Part shown: positions 38,020 to 47,108 of the stretch, in pieces
How positions within the stretch are numbered: the stretch's first letter is position 1
How the letters are laid out: each line of letters opens with the position of its first letter
Source of the DNA: DASZTU01 sp035493835
GTDB taxonomy: Bacteria > Pseudomonadota > Alphaproteobacteria > Rhizobiales > Devosiaceae
Length of the DNA stretch: 64,000 bases
Assembly (NCBI GenBank): GCA_035493835.1
Contig: DATJHO010000064.1
Coordinates: 11,635-75,634 of the forward strand
Reading direction: 5' to 3'
The notes under the pieces: model-generated
What the model saw: the letters and a program-made list of their open reading frames with translations, nothing else
Told to the model about the DNA's origin: nothing
The model's database searches: none
Program-made: the position numbers and the translations under genes

Positions 38020-39951
38020 TTAGCCGGGGAGCGCGAAGGCGACCAACTGGTCGCCGACCTTGGGCTCGAGGATCGAATTGCCGCCCACGGCGAACACCAC
38101 GTATTGCTTGCCTTTGTACGTATAGACCGCAGGCATCGCCACCGCCGGCGCATCCACCTGCGCCTTCCACAGCACGTCGCCCGTCTTGAGATCGATCGCC
38201 CTGACGCGCGAATCCATCGAGGCACCGATGAAGATCAGCCCGGTCTTGGTGATCACCGGGCTGCCGATGGTGACCGAACCCCATGACCGTGGCATGTAGA
38301 AGCCCCATTTCTGCACTTGGCCGAATGGCTTGCGCCACAACAGCTTGCCGGTATTGAGGTCATAGGACGAGAGCGTGCCGTAAGGTGGGTTCCAGCACGG
38401 CATGCCGAGCGAATTGAGGAAGGTGCTGACCTTCACCCCATAGGGGGCGCCGGTCATCGGGAAATAACCCTGTTCGGACGCACCCGGCTCCTTGGATTTG
38501 GCATCGTAGTCGGCGCGGGTCAGCAGCTGATAGATCTGGGCCACCTCCGAGCTGTTGACGACATAGGTGTTGGTCGTCGGGTCGACGGCGCCGCCGCCCC
38601 ACTCGATGCCACCCGCGGTCGCCGGGAAGGCGATGCTGCCCCTGAGGCTCGGCGGGGTGAAGCGGCCGTCATAGCGCATTTGCGCGAGCGCTCGGCTGCA
38701 ATAGCCCCCGCTTGCGAGATCGGCGAGCTGGGAAATGCCCGGGAAACGCTCCGGCACGGTGGGTTCGGGAACGGTGGGCACCGGCTGGGTGGGGGATGCC
38801 TCTTCGCCCGCAACGTCGGATTTCTCGACCGGCTTTTCGTCGATCGGCCAGATCGGTTCCCCAGTCAGCCGGTTGAGGACGAAGAGGTACCCCTCCTTGG
38901 TCGACTGCACCAACGCCGGGATGGTCTTGCCGTTCTGCTGGATATCGACCAGCACCGGCGCCGAATTGACGTCGTAGTCCCAGATGTCATGATGAACGAG
39001 CTGCCGGCTCCAGACCACCTGGCCGGTATCCGGATTGAGGGCCGTCACCGAGGTGGCATAGGGAATGTTCTGCTTGCGGTCGCCGCCGAAGAAGTCAGGG
39101 CTGGGCGAACTGACCGGCAGGTAAAGCAGGTTGTGCTCGGCGTCGATCGACATGCTCGACCAGACATTTGACGTGCCCGTTACGGGAAACATGTCGGCCG
39201 GGATGGAATGAAACGTCCACTTGAGCTGGCCGGTCTGGGCGTCAACGGCAAAGACGGTGCCCGGCGGCTGCACCTGTTGGGCCCAGTCCTTCCCGGCCCA
39301 GCCGATGAACAGCATGTTCTTGTAGACGGTGGGCGGCTGCAGGACCGACAATGGCCATTTGGCGTTGACGGTATTCCACTGGTCGATATTGAGCGCACCC
39401 TTGTCGCCGAAACCGGGGCAGAGAGTGCCCGTATCGGCGTCGACCGCGATGATGTGCGCATCCATGGTGCCGAGATAGACGATCTTCTGGCAGGGCTGTC
39501 CGGCGACCGGATTGGGCGATTGCCAATAGGCGACGCCGCGCGTTTTCAGCTCGCCTTGTGTCGGATCCTCGAGCTTGATGTGGGGATCGAAGGTCCACTT
39601 GACCTTGCCTGTATCCGGTTCGACCGCGAAGATGCGATCGAACGGCGTGCTCACATAAACGGTATTGTTGACGAAGAGCGGCGTTGCTGACCAGTCGGAA
39701 GGGGGCATCGTGCCCTTGCCGTCCGACATGTCGCCGGTATGTACCTGCCAGGCCGTCTTGAGCTGGCCGACATTGGCCGGCGTGATCGCGCTCGAAGTGG
39801 CGTATTTTTCCGCCTTCAGGTCACCGGTAAACGTGTACCAGGTCTGGCTCTGGTCCGCGCCGGAAGGCTCAGACTGGTCCTGGGCGATGGCTGGCACTGG
39901 CGACAGCACGAGCAGGGCCAGCAGGGCGAGGGAGGTGGATCGCATCATCAT
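38020..39951 (-). CDS. PQQ-dependent dehydrogenase, glucose-dehydrogenase-like catalytic subunit without membrane domain
   Basis: 643 residues with a signal peptide (LALLALLVLSPVPAIAQ) and an eight-bladed quinoprotein propeller: WYTFTGDLKAEKYATSSAIT at the start, YLGTMDAHIIAVDADTG near 170, SPSPDFFGGDRKQNIPYA near 290, and GAPYGVKVSTFLNSLGMPCWNPPYG near 505, typical of membrane glucose dehydrogenases. The five-helix N-terminal anchor found fused in E. coli Gcd is absent. Instead a separate four-helix protein is encoded just upstream and overlaps by ATGA. Oxidation of an aldose in the periplasm to a lactone is likely. No pqq genes are seen in the window. Confidence 0.87.
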   Translation of the reverse strand: MMMRSTSLALLALLVLSPVPAIAQDQSEPSGADQSQTWYTFTGDLKAEKYATSSAITPANVGQLKTAWQVHTGDMSDGKGTMPPSDWSATPLFVNNTVYVSTPFDRIFAVEPDTGKVKWTFDPHIKLEDPTQGELKTRGVAYWQSPNPVAGQPCQKIVYLGTMDAHIIAVDADTGTLCPGFGDKGALNIDQWNTVNAKWPLSVLQPPTVYKNMLFIGWAGKDWAQQVQPPGTVFAVDAQTGQLKWTFHSIPADMFPVTGTSNVWSSMSIDAEHNLLYLPVSSPSPDFFGGDRKQNIPYATSVTALNPDTGQVVWSRQLVHHDIWDYDVNSAPVLVDIQQNGKTIPALVQSTKEGYLFVLNRLTGEPIWPIDEKPVEKSDVAGEEASPTQPVPTVPEPTVPERFPGISQLADLASGGYCSRALAQMRYDGRFTPPSLRGSIAFPATAGGIEWGGGAVDPTTNTYVVNSSEVAQIYQLLTRADYDAKSKEPGASEQGYFPMTGAPYGVKVSTFLNSLGMPCWNPPYGTLSSYDLNTGKLLWRKPFGQVQKWGFYMPRSWGSVTIGSPVITKTGLIFIGASMDSRVRAIDLKTGDVLWKAQVDAPAVAMPAVYTYKGKQYVVFAVGGNSILEPKVGDQLVAFALPG

Positions 39952-40346
39952 TGTTCCTCCACAACCAGCGCCCGCGGCCGACCCGGCGCGGCCACGTGAA
40001 CGAGCCAGCCGATGAAGGCGATGACCATCAGCCCCACCAGCACCCAGCTTTCGAGCAGGTAGCCGGCAAAGCAAGTGCCCACGATGTCGAGGAAGATGAG
40101 GACGTCGAGCAGGCCATGAAGCCAGCGCGGGCGTGCCCAGCCGGCGGCGATCACGGCGGCGGCAATGAGCATAAGGGCCGTCGAAACCACGACCAGCAAC
40201 GCACCTTCGGTGCCGTGAATGCCGTTGCTGCGGTCAAAATAATTGTAGATCGTGAGGACAAAGGCAACGAGAGCTGCAAGCGTCAGCAACCAGGTGCCGT
40301 AGTCTTGAACCGCCGCGGGTTGTCGCGTTTCGGTCAGCGTTGCCAT
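39948..40346 (-). CDS. Four-helix membrane protein, likely anchor subunit of the PQQ dehydrogenase
   Basis: 132 residues with four hydrophobic helices (about 18-38, 48-70, 77-97 and 101-122) and charged ends. It resembles the N-terminal membrane part of membrane-bound glucose dehydrogenase, where ubiquinone binds, but stands as its own gene. The stop overlaps the start of the catalytic subunit, so both are made together. Anchor and quinone-binding roles are inferred from position and topology. Confidence 0.72.
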   Translation of the reverse strand: MATLTETRQPAAVQDYGTWLLTLAALVAFVLTIYNYFDRSNGIHGTEGALLVVVSTALMLIAAAVIAAGWARPRWLHGLLDVLIFLDIVGTCFAGYLLESWVLVGLMVIAFIGWLVHVAAPGRPRALVVEEQ

Positions 40347-40514
40347 AGTGTTGTGCTCCTCCGGAGTGATTGGCCAGCAGCCTGCTCCTGCTAATTCGAG
40401 ACGGGGGTAATCGTTCCGCCCGGGGGCGCGGCAACCTGCCGCGCTTCATCCACGGCGTCATGTTGGCGCTGGCAGCCGCTACAAGGCCTGATCCTTCACG
40501 CTGGCAGCCTGCAC

Positions 40515-40600
40515 CAAGGCCTCATCCTGAGCTTGTCGAAGGACGAGGCCGACGCCGTGCCCTGGCCCTCGTGGTTTGATAAGCTCACCATGAGGGCCGG
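40515..40600. repeat. Intergenic repeat, family C
   Basis: CTCATCCTGAGCTTGTCGAAGGACGAGGCC and GGCCCTCGTGGTTTGATAAGCTCACC form facing arms, matching the copy at 30481 in inverse orientation. It lies in the 390-base gap 40347-40736, which otherwise contains no gene I can support. Confidence 0.6.
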
Positions 40601-40736
40601 CGCGTCAGCAGGGATAGGGTTGCCCGGTGCGAAGCGAGCCCCCTGCACCGCGTAATCCCGACGTTCGTCCCGATGATGTGGTGAGTATGGAGCGGTCCGG
40701 GACCCGCCCCATTCCTGGCCACGAGCGCTACACGCC

Positions 40737-42002
40737 CTATTTCGCCGCCGCGACCGGCGTCACTCCCGCGACCGGTGGCGTGGTCGCCTTTTCCGGATCG
40801 ATGCCAGCCCCGAACGCGTCGGCGCGCCCCACCGGCGCGTTCAAGAGCTGGTTCATATCGAAACCCGAGGCGATGCCGGGGCTGCCAGCCTGGATGAGGT
40901 CGTTGGCGCGAGCTTGCGTGCCGGTCAGCGGAACAACCGCCCCCGCAAGTTGCAGCAGCTTGCCCTGCCCCAGCCCTTGGTAGGGCGGCCGCAGCAGGAC
41001 GCCGGCATCGGTGCCGGCCAGCGGATCGGCGATCGCGACCCCTGCCCCACCATGGGCGACCAGCCGGATCGATTGGCTTGCATAAAACGCCAGCTTGTCG
41101 GCGCCGGCATCGGTGAAATGGATGCCGTCGCTGCGGCGCATCTGCGCATCCTGCCCGTTCACATCGGGCCCATCGGCAGTGTAGGCGCCGTTGTCATCCA
41201 AAAACTTGTCGTAGACGTCGACAAACTGGGCGCCGCTGCCAAAAGCCGCCAGCCGCTCGAGCGAAGAAATCTGGCTCAGCGTGTTTGACAGCAAAGGCGG
41301 CGCCGTCGGCGGCAGCCCGACCCAGACCACCGGCTTGTTGGCGGCGCGCAGTTGGTTGAGGAAATCGGTCACCCGCGCCGAATATTCCTTGTTCCAGTCG
41401 TCGGTGAGCGGCTTTACGCCCTTGCCGTCGATGGTCATCGGCTGCCGGTCGTTGACGCCGATCATCATCACCGCGACGTCGAAACTGTCCGCCTTGATCT
41501 GCTCGCCAATGGTCTTGTCCCAGTCGAAATAGCTGGGCTTTGCGAAGCCGGACGACGGCACCGCCTGCTGCAGCACGGCAACCGTGGGATCGCTGGCATA
41601 GAGGCGGTCCAGCGCCTTGCCGAGGTCCGCGGCCAGCGAATCGCCGAAGATGGCAACCCGCGTCGCCCCATCGGCCTTGGCGATGGCGGGTTTGGCCGGC
41701 GGCAGTTTGGGCGGGGCCGGCTTGGCCCGCACCGCGGGCGGCAATTGCTGGGGCTGCTGATACTGGTCTTGGTTGCGCGGCCCGAACAGCATGTCGAACA
41801 GCGTGCGGCGCCGTGGTGGCGGCTGTTGCTGGTACTGCTGCTGTTGCTGTTGCTGTTGGTACTGCTGCCGCCGCTCGTATTGCTGCTGCTGATAAGGGTT
41901 CGGGCTGTAAGGCCGCGGGGCAAACAGCCCCTGCCCAATCGCCGGCGCCAGTTCGGCGCCGACAAAAACGAGCACCAAAAAGCTGAGCAGCAGAGCGCGC
42001 AT
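40737..42002 (-). CDS. SGNH-hydrolase-fold exported protein (DUF459)
   Basis: 421 residues. A signal peptide (LLLSFLVLVFVGAELAPAIG) is followed by a glutamine/tyrosine/proline-rich low-complexity linker (about 30-70). The SGNH esterase-like domain (about 110-330) has the block I serine in AIFGDSLAADLGKAL, block III GVNDRQPM, and the C-terminal DGIHFTDAGADKLA Asp/His block. DUF459 proteins are periplasmic and often suspected in cell-envelope polymer O-acyl chemistry. A C-terminal 90-residue tail carries no recognised motif. A short hydrophobic frame stands just ahead of the start. Confidence 0.83.
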   Translation of the reverse strand: MRALLLSFLVLVFVGAELAPAIGQGLFAPRPYSPNPYQQQQYERRQQYQQQQQQQQYQQQPPPRRRTLFDMLFGPRNQDQYQQPQQLPPAVRAKPAPPKLPPAKPAIAKADGATRVAIFGDSLAADLGKALDRLYASDPTVAVLQQAVPSSGFAKPSYFDWDKTIGEQIKADSFDVAVMMIGVNDRQPMTIDGKGVKPLTDDWNKEYSARVTDFLNQLRAANKPVVWVGLPPTAPPLLSNTLSQISSLERLAAFGSGAQFVDVYDKFLDDNGAYTADGPDVNGQDAQMRRSDGIHFTDAGADKLAFYASQSIRLVAHGGAGVAIADPLAGTDAGVLLRPPYQGLGQGKLLQLAGAVVPLTGTQARANDLIQAGSPGIASGFDMNQLLNAPVGRADAFGAGIDPEKATTPPVAGVTPVAAAK

Positions 42003-42005
42003 CGT

Positions 42006-42086
42006 TCAGAGGGCTTCCATGATGATCGGCATCAGATCGACGGCGATCGGAGCAAGGATCGCGACGATGATGATGGCGAGACGCAA
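42006..42086 (-). CDS. Possible 26-residue hydrophobic small protein upstream of the SGNH gene
   Basis: A TTG-initiated frame reads LRLAIIIVAILAPIAVDLMP plus six more residues and stops three bases before the SGNH-hydrolase start. GGAG lies about ten bases before the TTG. It would form one membrane helix. It could be a leader that couples translation to the next gene, or chance. Support is only the ribosome site, hydrophobic bias and tight spacing. Confidence 0.3.
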   Translation of the reverse strand: MRLAIIIVAILAPIAVDLMPIIMEAL

Positions 42087-42159
42087 TCCCGTTCACTCCA
42101 AGGCCGGCTGCGGCAAAACCTAGCAAACCGCAGGAACGAAACTAAGACATTCTATCTGC

Positions 42160-43374
42160 CTATTTGGTTGCCGCCATCAACTCCTGATAGGCCGAAAGCG
42201 TCAGGAAGCCATCCGCGACCTCGCCGCGCTTCGCCTGGAATTTGGCATAGGCCTGCTGCGTCACCGGGCCGAGCCGCCCATCGCTCGAGCCCTTGAGCAG
42301 GCCGAGCTTGTTGAGCGCCTCCTGGATGGCCTGGCGCTGCTCGAGATCGGGGAATTTGGTGCCCCGCGGCCAGGTGGTCGCAAAATCGTCCGCGCCCTTC
42401 AGCCGATCCGCAAGATGGGCGACGGCGAGGGCATAGCTGTCGGAAAAATTGTAGCCCTTGAGCACCAGGTAATTGGCGGTCATCAGGAATTTCGGCCCGT
42501 CCTTGCCCGCTGGCACATAAAGGAAGGCCGTCAGGGATTGATCTGAAAACGGCTTTCCGCTCACCCGCTTCACGCCGTGATCGACGAAGAATTTGAGCGG
42601 CCGCGGATTCTGCCGGTCGGCCAGGAGATAATCAAAACCCGGCGGCAGGCGCACTTCATAGCCCCAGTCGAGCCCCGGTCTGTAGCCGAGCTTGCCAAGA
42701 TAGACGGCGCTGGTCGCCAGCGCGTCGGCAAGCGAATGCTGGAGGTCCACCTTGCCGTCGCCATCGCCGTCGGTGCCATATCTGAGCACCGTCGTCGGAT
42801 CGACCTGCAGGTGCCCGATGGCGCCCGCCCAGGAGCCCACCAGATGCTGCGCATCGAGCGGCCCGCGCTGCACCAACTTGAGCGCGGCGATGAACTGCTC
42901 CTCATCGACGGCAACCCGCCCACGCTTCTCGTAGCAGAGCGTCGCGAGTGACCTGACGATCGGCCGGATCAGCCCGCTGTTGAGTACGGAGCCATAGTCG
43001 GTCTCCATGCCCCAGACGGCGGCAAGAATGGCGGGATCGACGCCGTACTTTTTGCCCGTGGCCGCAAAGAGGGCTGCGTTGGCAGCCATCGCCGCCTTGC
43101 CGCGGCTGACACGGCTTTCCGACACATGCTTGTCGAGATAATCCCAGATCGGGGTCGCAAATTCCGGCTGTGTCGTGACCAGCGCCGGAATTTTCGGATC
43201 GGGCGTAAGGCCGGCGGTCGCGCGCTCATAGACCGCCGGCGCAACGCCCGCTGCCACGGCCTTGGCCTCGAACCCCTTGAGGAAATCGGCAAAACTACCG
43301 CTTGGCGCGGCCGCGGCAGGGCCTGCGAGACAGGCAATTACGAGGGCCGAAACCACGGCCCGGAGATGCCTCAT
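42160..43374 (-). CDS. Lytic murein transglycosylase, MltB type, with peptidoglycan-binding domain
   Basis: 404 residues. A signal peptide (VVSALVIACLAGPAAAAPSG) precedes a glycoside hydrolase family 103 catalytic domain (about 28-330). The catalytic glutamate lies in AVWGMETDYGSVL and substrate-groove segments include SWAGAIGHLQVDPTTVLRYG and DGDGDGKVDLQHSLADALAT. The C-terminus (about 345-400) is a peptidoglycan-binding type 1 domain (IQEALNKLGLLKGSSDGRLG). It cleaves glycan strands to 1,6-anhydro-muropeptides in the periplasm. There is no lipobox cysteine, so it is probably soluble. Confidence 0.9.
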   Translation of the reverse strand: MRHLRAVVSALVIACLAGPAAAAPSGSFADFLKGFEAKAVAAGVAPAVYERATAGLTPDPKIPALVTTQPEFATPIWDYLDKHVSESRVSRGKAAMAANAALFAATGKKYGVDPAILAAVWGMETDYGSVLNSGLIRPIVRSLATLCYEKRGRVAVDEEQFIAALKLVQRGPLDAQHLVGSWAGAIGHLQVDPTTVLRYGTDGDGDGKVDLQHSLADALATSAVYLGKLGYRPGLDWGYEVRLPPGFDYLLADRQNPRPLKFFVDHGVKRVSGKPFSDQSLTAFLYVPAGKDGPKFLMTANYLVLKGYNFSDSYALAVAHLADRLKGADDFATTWPRGTKFPDLEQRQAIQEALNKLGLLKGSSDGRLGPVTQQAYAKFQAKRGEVADGFLTLSAYQELMAATK

Positions 43375-43401
43375 CTTCGCCCTCCAACGGTCCGTGGCCG
43401 G

Positions 43402-44388
43402 TCAGCGATTACGCGTTCTCAGATGTTGTTCCCAGGCATAGGCGGAGGTGACGATATCCTCGAGGTCGTCATGCGCCGGCTGCCAGCCCAGGAGTTTTCT
43501 GACCTTCTGCGCCCCCGCAACGATCGCCGGCGGATCGCCCGGCCGGCGCGGCGATTCCTTGGCCTCGAAATCGACGCCCGAGACCTTTCGCACCACGTCG
43601 ACCACCTGCCGGACGCTATAGCCCTGCCCATAACCGCAATTGAGCGTAGTGCTCGCCCCGCCATTGCGCAGATAGGTCAGCAGCAGCGCATGCGCCTCGA
43701 CCAGGTCGGAGACGTGGATGTAGTCGCGCACGCCGGTGCCATCGGGGGTGGGATAATCGGTGCCGAAGATCTCAATACTGGCCCGCTGCCCGAGCGCCGC
43801 CTGGCAGGCAACCTTGATCAGATGGGTCGCCGTCGGGCTCGATTGGCCGGAGCGCTTGTGCGGGTCGGCGCCGGCGACGTTGAAATAGCGCAGCACGCCA
43901 TAGGTCAAAGGGTGCGCCGCAGCGACGTCGGTCAGCATCCACTCGGTCATCAGCTTGGAGCGGCCATAAGGTGACATCGGGTTGAGCGGGGTATCTTCGG
44001 CCACCGGCTCGAGCCCGGTCATGCCGTAGACGGCAGCCGTAGAGGAAAACACGATATGTTTTACCCCGCCATTGACCGCCGCCTCGATAAGGTTGCGCGA
44101 GGTTGCCGTATTATTGGCGTAATATTTGAGCGGATTGGAGACCGATTCCGGCACGACAATGGAACCGGCGAAGTGAACGATCTCGGTGATCTGATGTTTA
44201 GCGATGAGCCCGCCGACCAGTTCCTGGTCGCCGGCATTGCCGTTGACAAGAATTGCCCGATGATCGACCGCCCAGTCGAAGCCGGTGGTGAGGTTGTCGA
44301 GCACCACGACCTTCTCGCCGGCATCGCAGAGCCGGAGCGCCATATGGCTGCCGATGTAGCCGGCCCCGCCGGTGATCAACACGGTCAT
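43402..44388 (-). CDS. galE: UDP-glucose 4-epimerase
   Basis: 328 residues of the extended SDR family, interconverting UDP-glucose and UDP-galactose. The NAD motif GGAGYIGSHMALRL lies at 7-20, STAAVYG near 122, and the catalytic SPYGRSKLMTEWML near 147. The ADPHKRSGQ and FGTDYPTPDGTGVRDYIHVS segments are GalE-specific. It is divergent from galU with a 93-base spacer, so both would supply sugar nucleotides for surface polysaccharides. Confidence 0.94.
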   Translation of the reverse strand: MTVLITGGAGYIGSHMALRLCDAGEKVVVLDNLTTGFDWAVDHRAILVNGNAGDQELVGGLIAKHQITEIVHFAGSIVVPESVSNPLKYYANNTATSRNLIEAAVNGGVKHIVFSSTAAVYGMTGLEPVAEDTPLNPMSPYGRSKLMTEWMLTDVAAAHPLTYGVLRYFNVAGADPHKRSGQSSPTATHLIKVACQAALGQRASIEIFGTDYPTPDGTGVRDYIHVSDLVEAHALLLTYLRNGGASTTLNCGYGQGYSVRQVVDVVRKVSGVDFEAKESPRRPGDPPAIVAGAQKVRKLLGWQPAHDDLEDIVTSAYAWEQHLRTRNR

Positions 44389-44481
44389 CGCTTACCTCGA
44401 CCTCTGAATTTCGGTTGCACGCATGCTAGATTTGGGTTGTTGAGATAGCCTTACAACATAACGAACTTTGGAGTCTCTCCC

Positions 44482-45366
44482 GTGGCGAATCGAGTGCGAA
44501 CAGCAGTGTTTCCGGTTGCCGGGTTGGGCACCCGGTTCCTTCCGGCGACCAAGGCCATGCCGAAGGAAATGCTGACTGTCGTGGACCGGCCGGTCATCCA
44601 GTATGCCGTCGATGAGGCGCGCGAGGCCGGGATCGAGCATTTCGTATTCGTCACCGGGCGCAACAAGGGCGTCATCGAAGACCATTTCGACCGCCAGTTC
44701 GAGCTTGAGCACACGCTCGAGGTGCGCGGCAAGGAGCAGGCGCTTTCCGAACTGCAACAGGATCTTCCGTCCGCGGGACAGACCAGCTTCACCCGCCAGC
44801 AGGAGCCGCTCGGCCTCGGCCATGCCGTCTGGTGCGCCCGCGAGCTGGTCGGCAACCAGCCCTTCGCGCTGCTGCTCCCGGATATGGTGTTCATGGCCAA
44901 GCCCGGCGTGCTGAAGCAGATGATCGAGGCCTACGAGACGACCGGCGGCAACGTCATCGGCGTCGAGGAGGTCGATCCCGCCGATGTCTCCTCCTATGGC
45001 ATCGTGGCGCGTGGCGAGGGACCGGATTCGGGCTTCGCCATCACCGGCATGGTCGAAAAGCCCAAGCCGGCCGAGGCGCCCTCCAACCTCTTCATCTCCG
45101 GCCGCTACATCCTGCAGCCGGAAATCTTTTCGCTGCTTTCGGAGCAGACCAAGGGGGCCGGCGGCGAAATCCAGCTCACCGACGCCATGCAGGCCCTGAT
45201 TCGCCAGCAGCGCTTTACCGGCGTCAAATACAATGGCCGGGTGTTCGACTGCGGCTCCAAGATCGGCTTCCTCTCTGCCAACGTCGCCTTCGCCCTCGAA
45301 CGCGAAGATATCTCCGGTGAATTCACCAAGGCCCTGCAATCGCTGGGGGTGATGGGCGGCGAATGA
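44482..45366 (+). CDS. galU: UTP-glucose-1-phosphate uridylyltransferase
   Basis: 294 residues, making UDP-glucose from UTP and glucose-1-phosphate. The nucleotide-binding signature [20 protein letters not shown] lies at 10-29, [20 protein letters not shown] follows, and ending motifs include [20 protein letters not shown]. Length and motif order match the bacterial GalU family. It is divergent from galE. Confidence 0.95.
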   Translation: MANRVRTAVFPVAGLGTRFLPATKAMPKEMLTVVDRPVIQYAVDEAREAGIEHFVFVTGRNKGVIEDHFDRQFELEHTLEVRGKEQALSELQQDLPSAGQTSFTRQQEPLGLGHAVWCARELVGNQPFALLLPDMVFMAKPGVLKQMIEAYETTGGNVIGVEEVDPADVSSYGIVARGEGPDSGFAITGMVEKPKPAEAPSNLFISGRYILQPEIFSLLSEQTKGAGGEIQLTDAMQALIRQQRFTGVKYNGRVFDCGSKIGFLSANVAFALEREDISGEFTKALQSLGVMGGE

Positions 45367-45390
45367 TTCGGCGGGCCCGAAGCAAACAAA

Positions 45391-45506
45391 CAAACAACCC
45401 CACCCCCATCCCTCCCCTCAAGGGGAAGGGAGACCATGTGGCGCCGCCGTGTCCCATCGCCCCGCCCCCTTGAGGGGGAGGGTGGCGGTAGCCGGGTGGG
45501 GGTTTC
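45391..45506. repeat. Palindromic intergenic repeat, family A
   Basis: AACAACCCCACCCCCATCCC and GTAGCCGGGTGGGGGTTTCC outer arms, with inner CCTCCCCTCAAGGGGAAGGG and CCCCCTTGAGGGGGAGGGTG. It lies between galU and the convergent outer-membrane protein gene. Confidence 0.65.
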
Positions 45507-45586
45507 CTGTTTTCGACGTGCAGGTTCACGCTTGGAGACCGTTCCGGAAAAGTGGCCCTTGGGCCCCCGCACCGGCCGGCCCTACC

Positions 45587-46888
45587 TCACTTCTGGAACG
45601 TCAGCCCCAGCGTGACCGTGTGGGTGTCGTCGGGGAGGCTGAAGGACTGCTGGGTGTGGTCGAAATTGTAGTCGGCGCTGACCTTGCTGTGGCCGCTCAG
45701 CGAGTAGTCGGCGCCCAGCCCAAGGGCATAACCCTTATTGGTCTGCGAACTGTCGGCATAGGTCGTGCTCGTCCAGCCGGCCGAGCTGCGATAATCGAGC
45801 CAGTCGTTCACCTGATAGGTCGCGCCGGCGGCTGCCGCATAGGTCACCCCGGCGCTGCCCGACCCATCTGGCCCGGGCGGCGCGATGGCCGTCGCAAAAT
45901 TGCCGCTGAGGGTCAGCGTCGATGTCGGCTTGAAGGTCAGGCTGGCATCATACAGCACCGATCGGACATCGGCGAGGCTGGTGTCGTCAAAATGCTCGGT
46001 GCCGAACCCCACCGACGCCGAACCCCACAGCGTCTCGTCCCACTTGGCGGACGCCCCGACCATGGCCGTATAGAGATTGCCGTCGAGCTTTACGCCCGTC
46101 AGGGTTGGCGACGGCGCATCGAACACGGCGCGGGTCGCATTGACGGCGGTGAACAATTCAATGACCGGCGTAAGCTGGAAGCCCACCCGCAGGCCGCCGC
46201 CGCCGCTGGTGTTATTGAGGCCGGCATTGTCGGTCTGCGTGCCGTCGACAAGGGTTGTGGGGCCATAAACCTGCCGCTGGGCGTTGCCGCTGACCGAGGC
46301 ATTGAAACGCCCGAAGCGCCGCGTGAAGGTCGAATCGAATTCGCCCGAGGTTTCCACGGGCGTCGTCGCGACATCCCCGGCAACATCGGGCGAATTGGGG
46401 TCCTCCTGCGTGACCTCCAGCGTGCCATTGCTGACGAGGCTCGAGGCCGGATCGAACTGCAATGCCGAACCGGCGGAAAGCCGGGCGTCGTCGATGTTGA
46501 TTTCGCCGTTGTCGGTCTTGCTGAGCTGAGCGTCCGCCGTCGCGTGGAGGCTCAGGTCTTGCGCATTGTGCGTCAGGGTGACGCTGGGCAGCACCTGCTG
46601 CTCGTAGCGCACCCCCGATTGGCTGTCATTGATGTAGGAGCCGCGGAGGCCAAGGCTCCAGTCGAAAGCATAGTCCGGAAGGTCGGGCGCGCTTGGTTTC
46701 GCACCCAGCGTAGCGGCGGCCTGCTCCGGGGAAAGCATGAGCGGATCGTCCCCCACCGGCGCTGCCGGCAGGGCCTGCCCAGCCAACGACGCCGTCGGCA
46801 GCCCCATGAGCATCCCCATGAGCAGCAGCACGGTGCCGGACAGGCTCAGCAATGAAGGCACCGAACGCCGACCCGCAACCAAGGCCAA
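45587..46888 (-). CDS. Outer-membrane beta-barrel protein (BBP2-like)
   Basis: 433 residues with a hydrophobic export signal (LLSLSGTVLLLMGMLMGLP), then about 50 residues of linker and a strand-rich barrel (about 70-433) with alternating polar and hydrophobic residues, for example LSLHATADAQLS, VSADYNFDHTQQSF and the end VTLGLTFQK. Barrel proteins usually end in phenylalanine; here it is third from last. It resembles the uncharacterised outer-membrane beta-barrel family common in Hyphomicrobiales. The TTG start at 46888 is uncertain; an ATG some 24 codons in would shorten the signal peptide. Confidence 0.7.
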   Translation of the reverse strand: MALVAGRRSVPSLLSLSGTVLLLMGMLMGLPTASLAGQALPAAPVGDDPLMLSPEQAAATLGAKPSAPDLPDYAFDWSLGLRGSYINDSQSGVRYEQQVLPSVTLTHNAQDLSLHATADAQLSKTDNGEINIDDARLSAGSALQFDPASSLVSNGTLEVTQEDPNSPDVAGDVATTPVETSGEFDSTFTRRFGRFNASVSGNAQRQVYGPTTLVDGTQTDNAGLNNTSGGGGLRVGFQLTPVIELFTAVNATRAVFDAPSPTLTGVKLDGNLYTAMVGASAKWDETLWGSASVGFGTEHFDDTSLADVRSVLYDASLTFKPTSTLTLSGNFATAIAPPGPDGSGSAGVTYAAAAGATYQVNDWLDYRSSAGWTSTTYADSSQTNKGYALGLGADYSLSGHSKVSADYNFDHTQQSFSLPDDTHTVTLGLTFQK

Positions 46889-47012
46889 GTTAGAAAGGCT
46901 CCGACGCGAAGAATCGCGCGGCGGATTCTGTGCAGCCTATGGTTAAGAAAAAGTTGCCGGGTCGCATTGGCGCAACGGCCAGCCTCCCTCTTCCTTCTCC
47001 CGCCTCCCCTTT

Positions 47013-47090
47013 CTTCCTTCTCCCCCCGTGGGAGAAGGTGGCGCGAAGCGCCTGCCGGCCCCCTCTCCCCTTGTGGGAGAGGGGAGATGT
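47013..47090. repeat. Palindromic intergenic repeat, family B
   Basis: CTTCTCCCCCCGTGGGAGAAGGTGGCGCGAAGCGCC and CCTCTCCCCTTGTGGGAGAGGG, the same word order as at 20982, 50768 and 61970. It occupies most of the gap 46889-47108. Confidence 0.6.
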
Positions 47091-47108
47091 GGCCGCGGCT
47101 TTGCGCCC

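Noticed and set aside
41820..41900. CTG/TTG-rich tract considered as a repeat element
   Set aside because: It encodes the glutamine-rich linker of the DUF459 protein in frame; it is coding low complexity.
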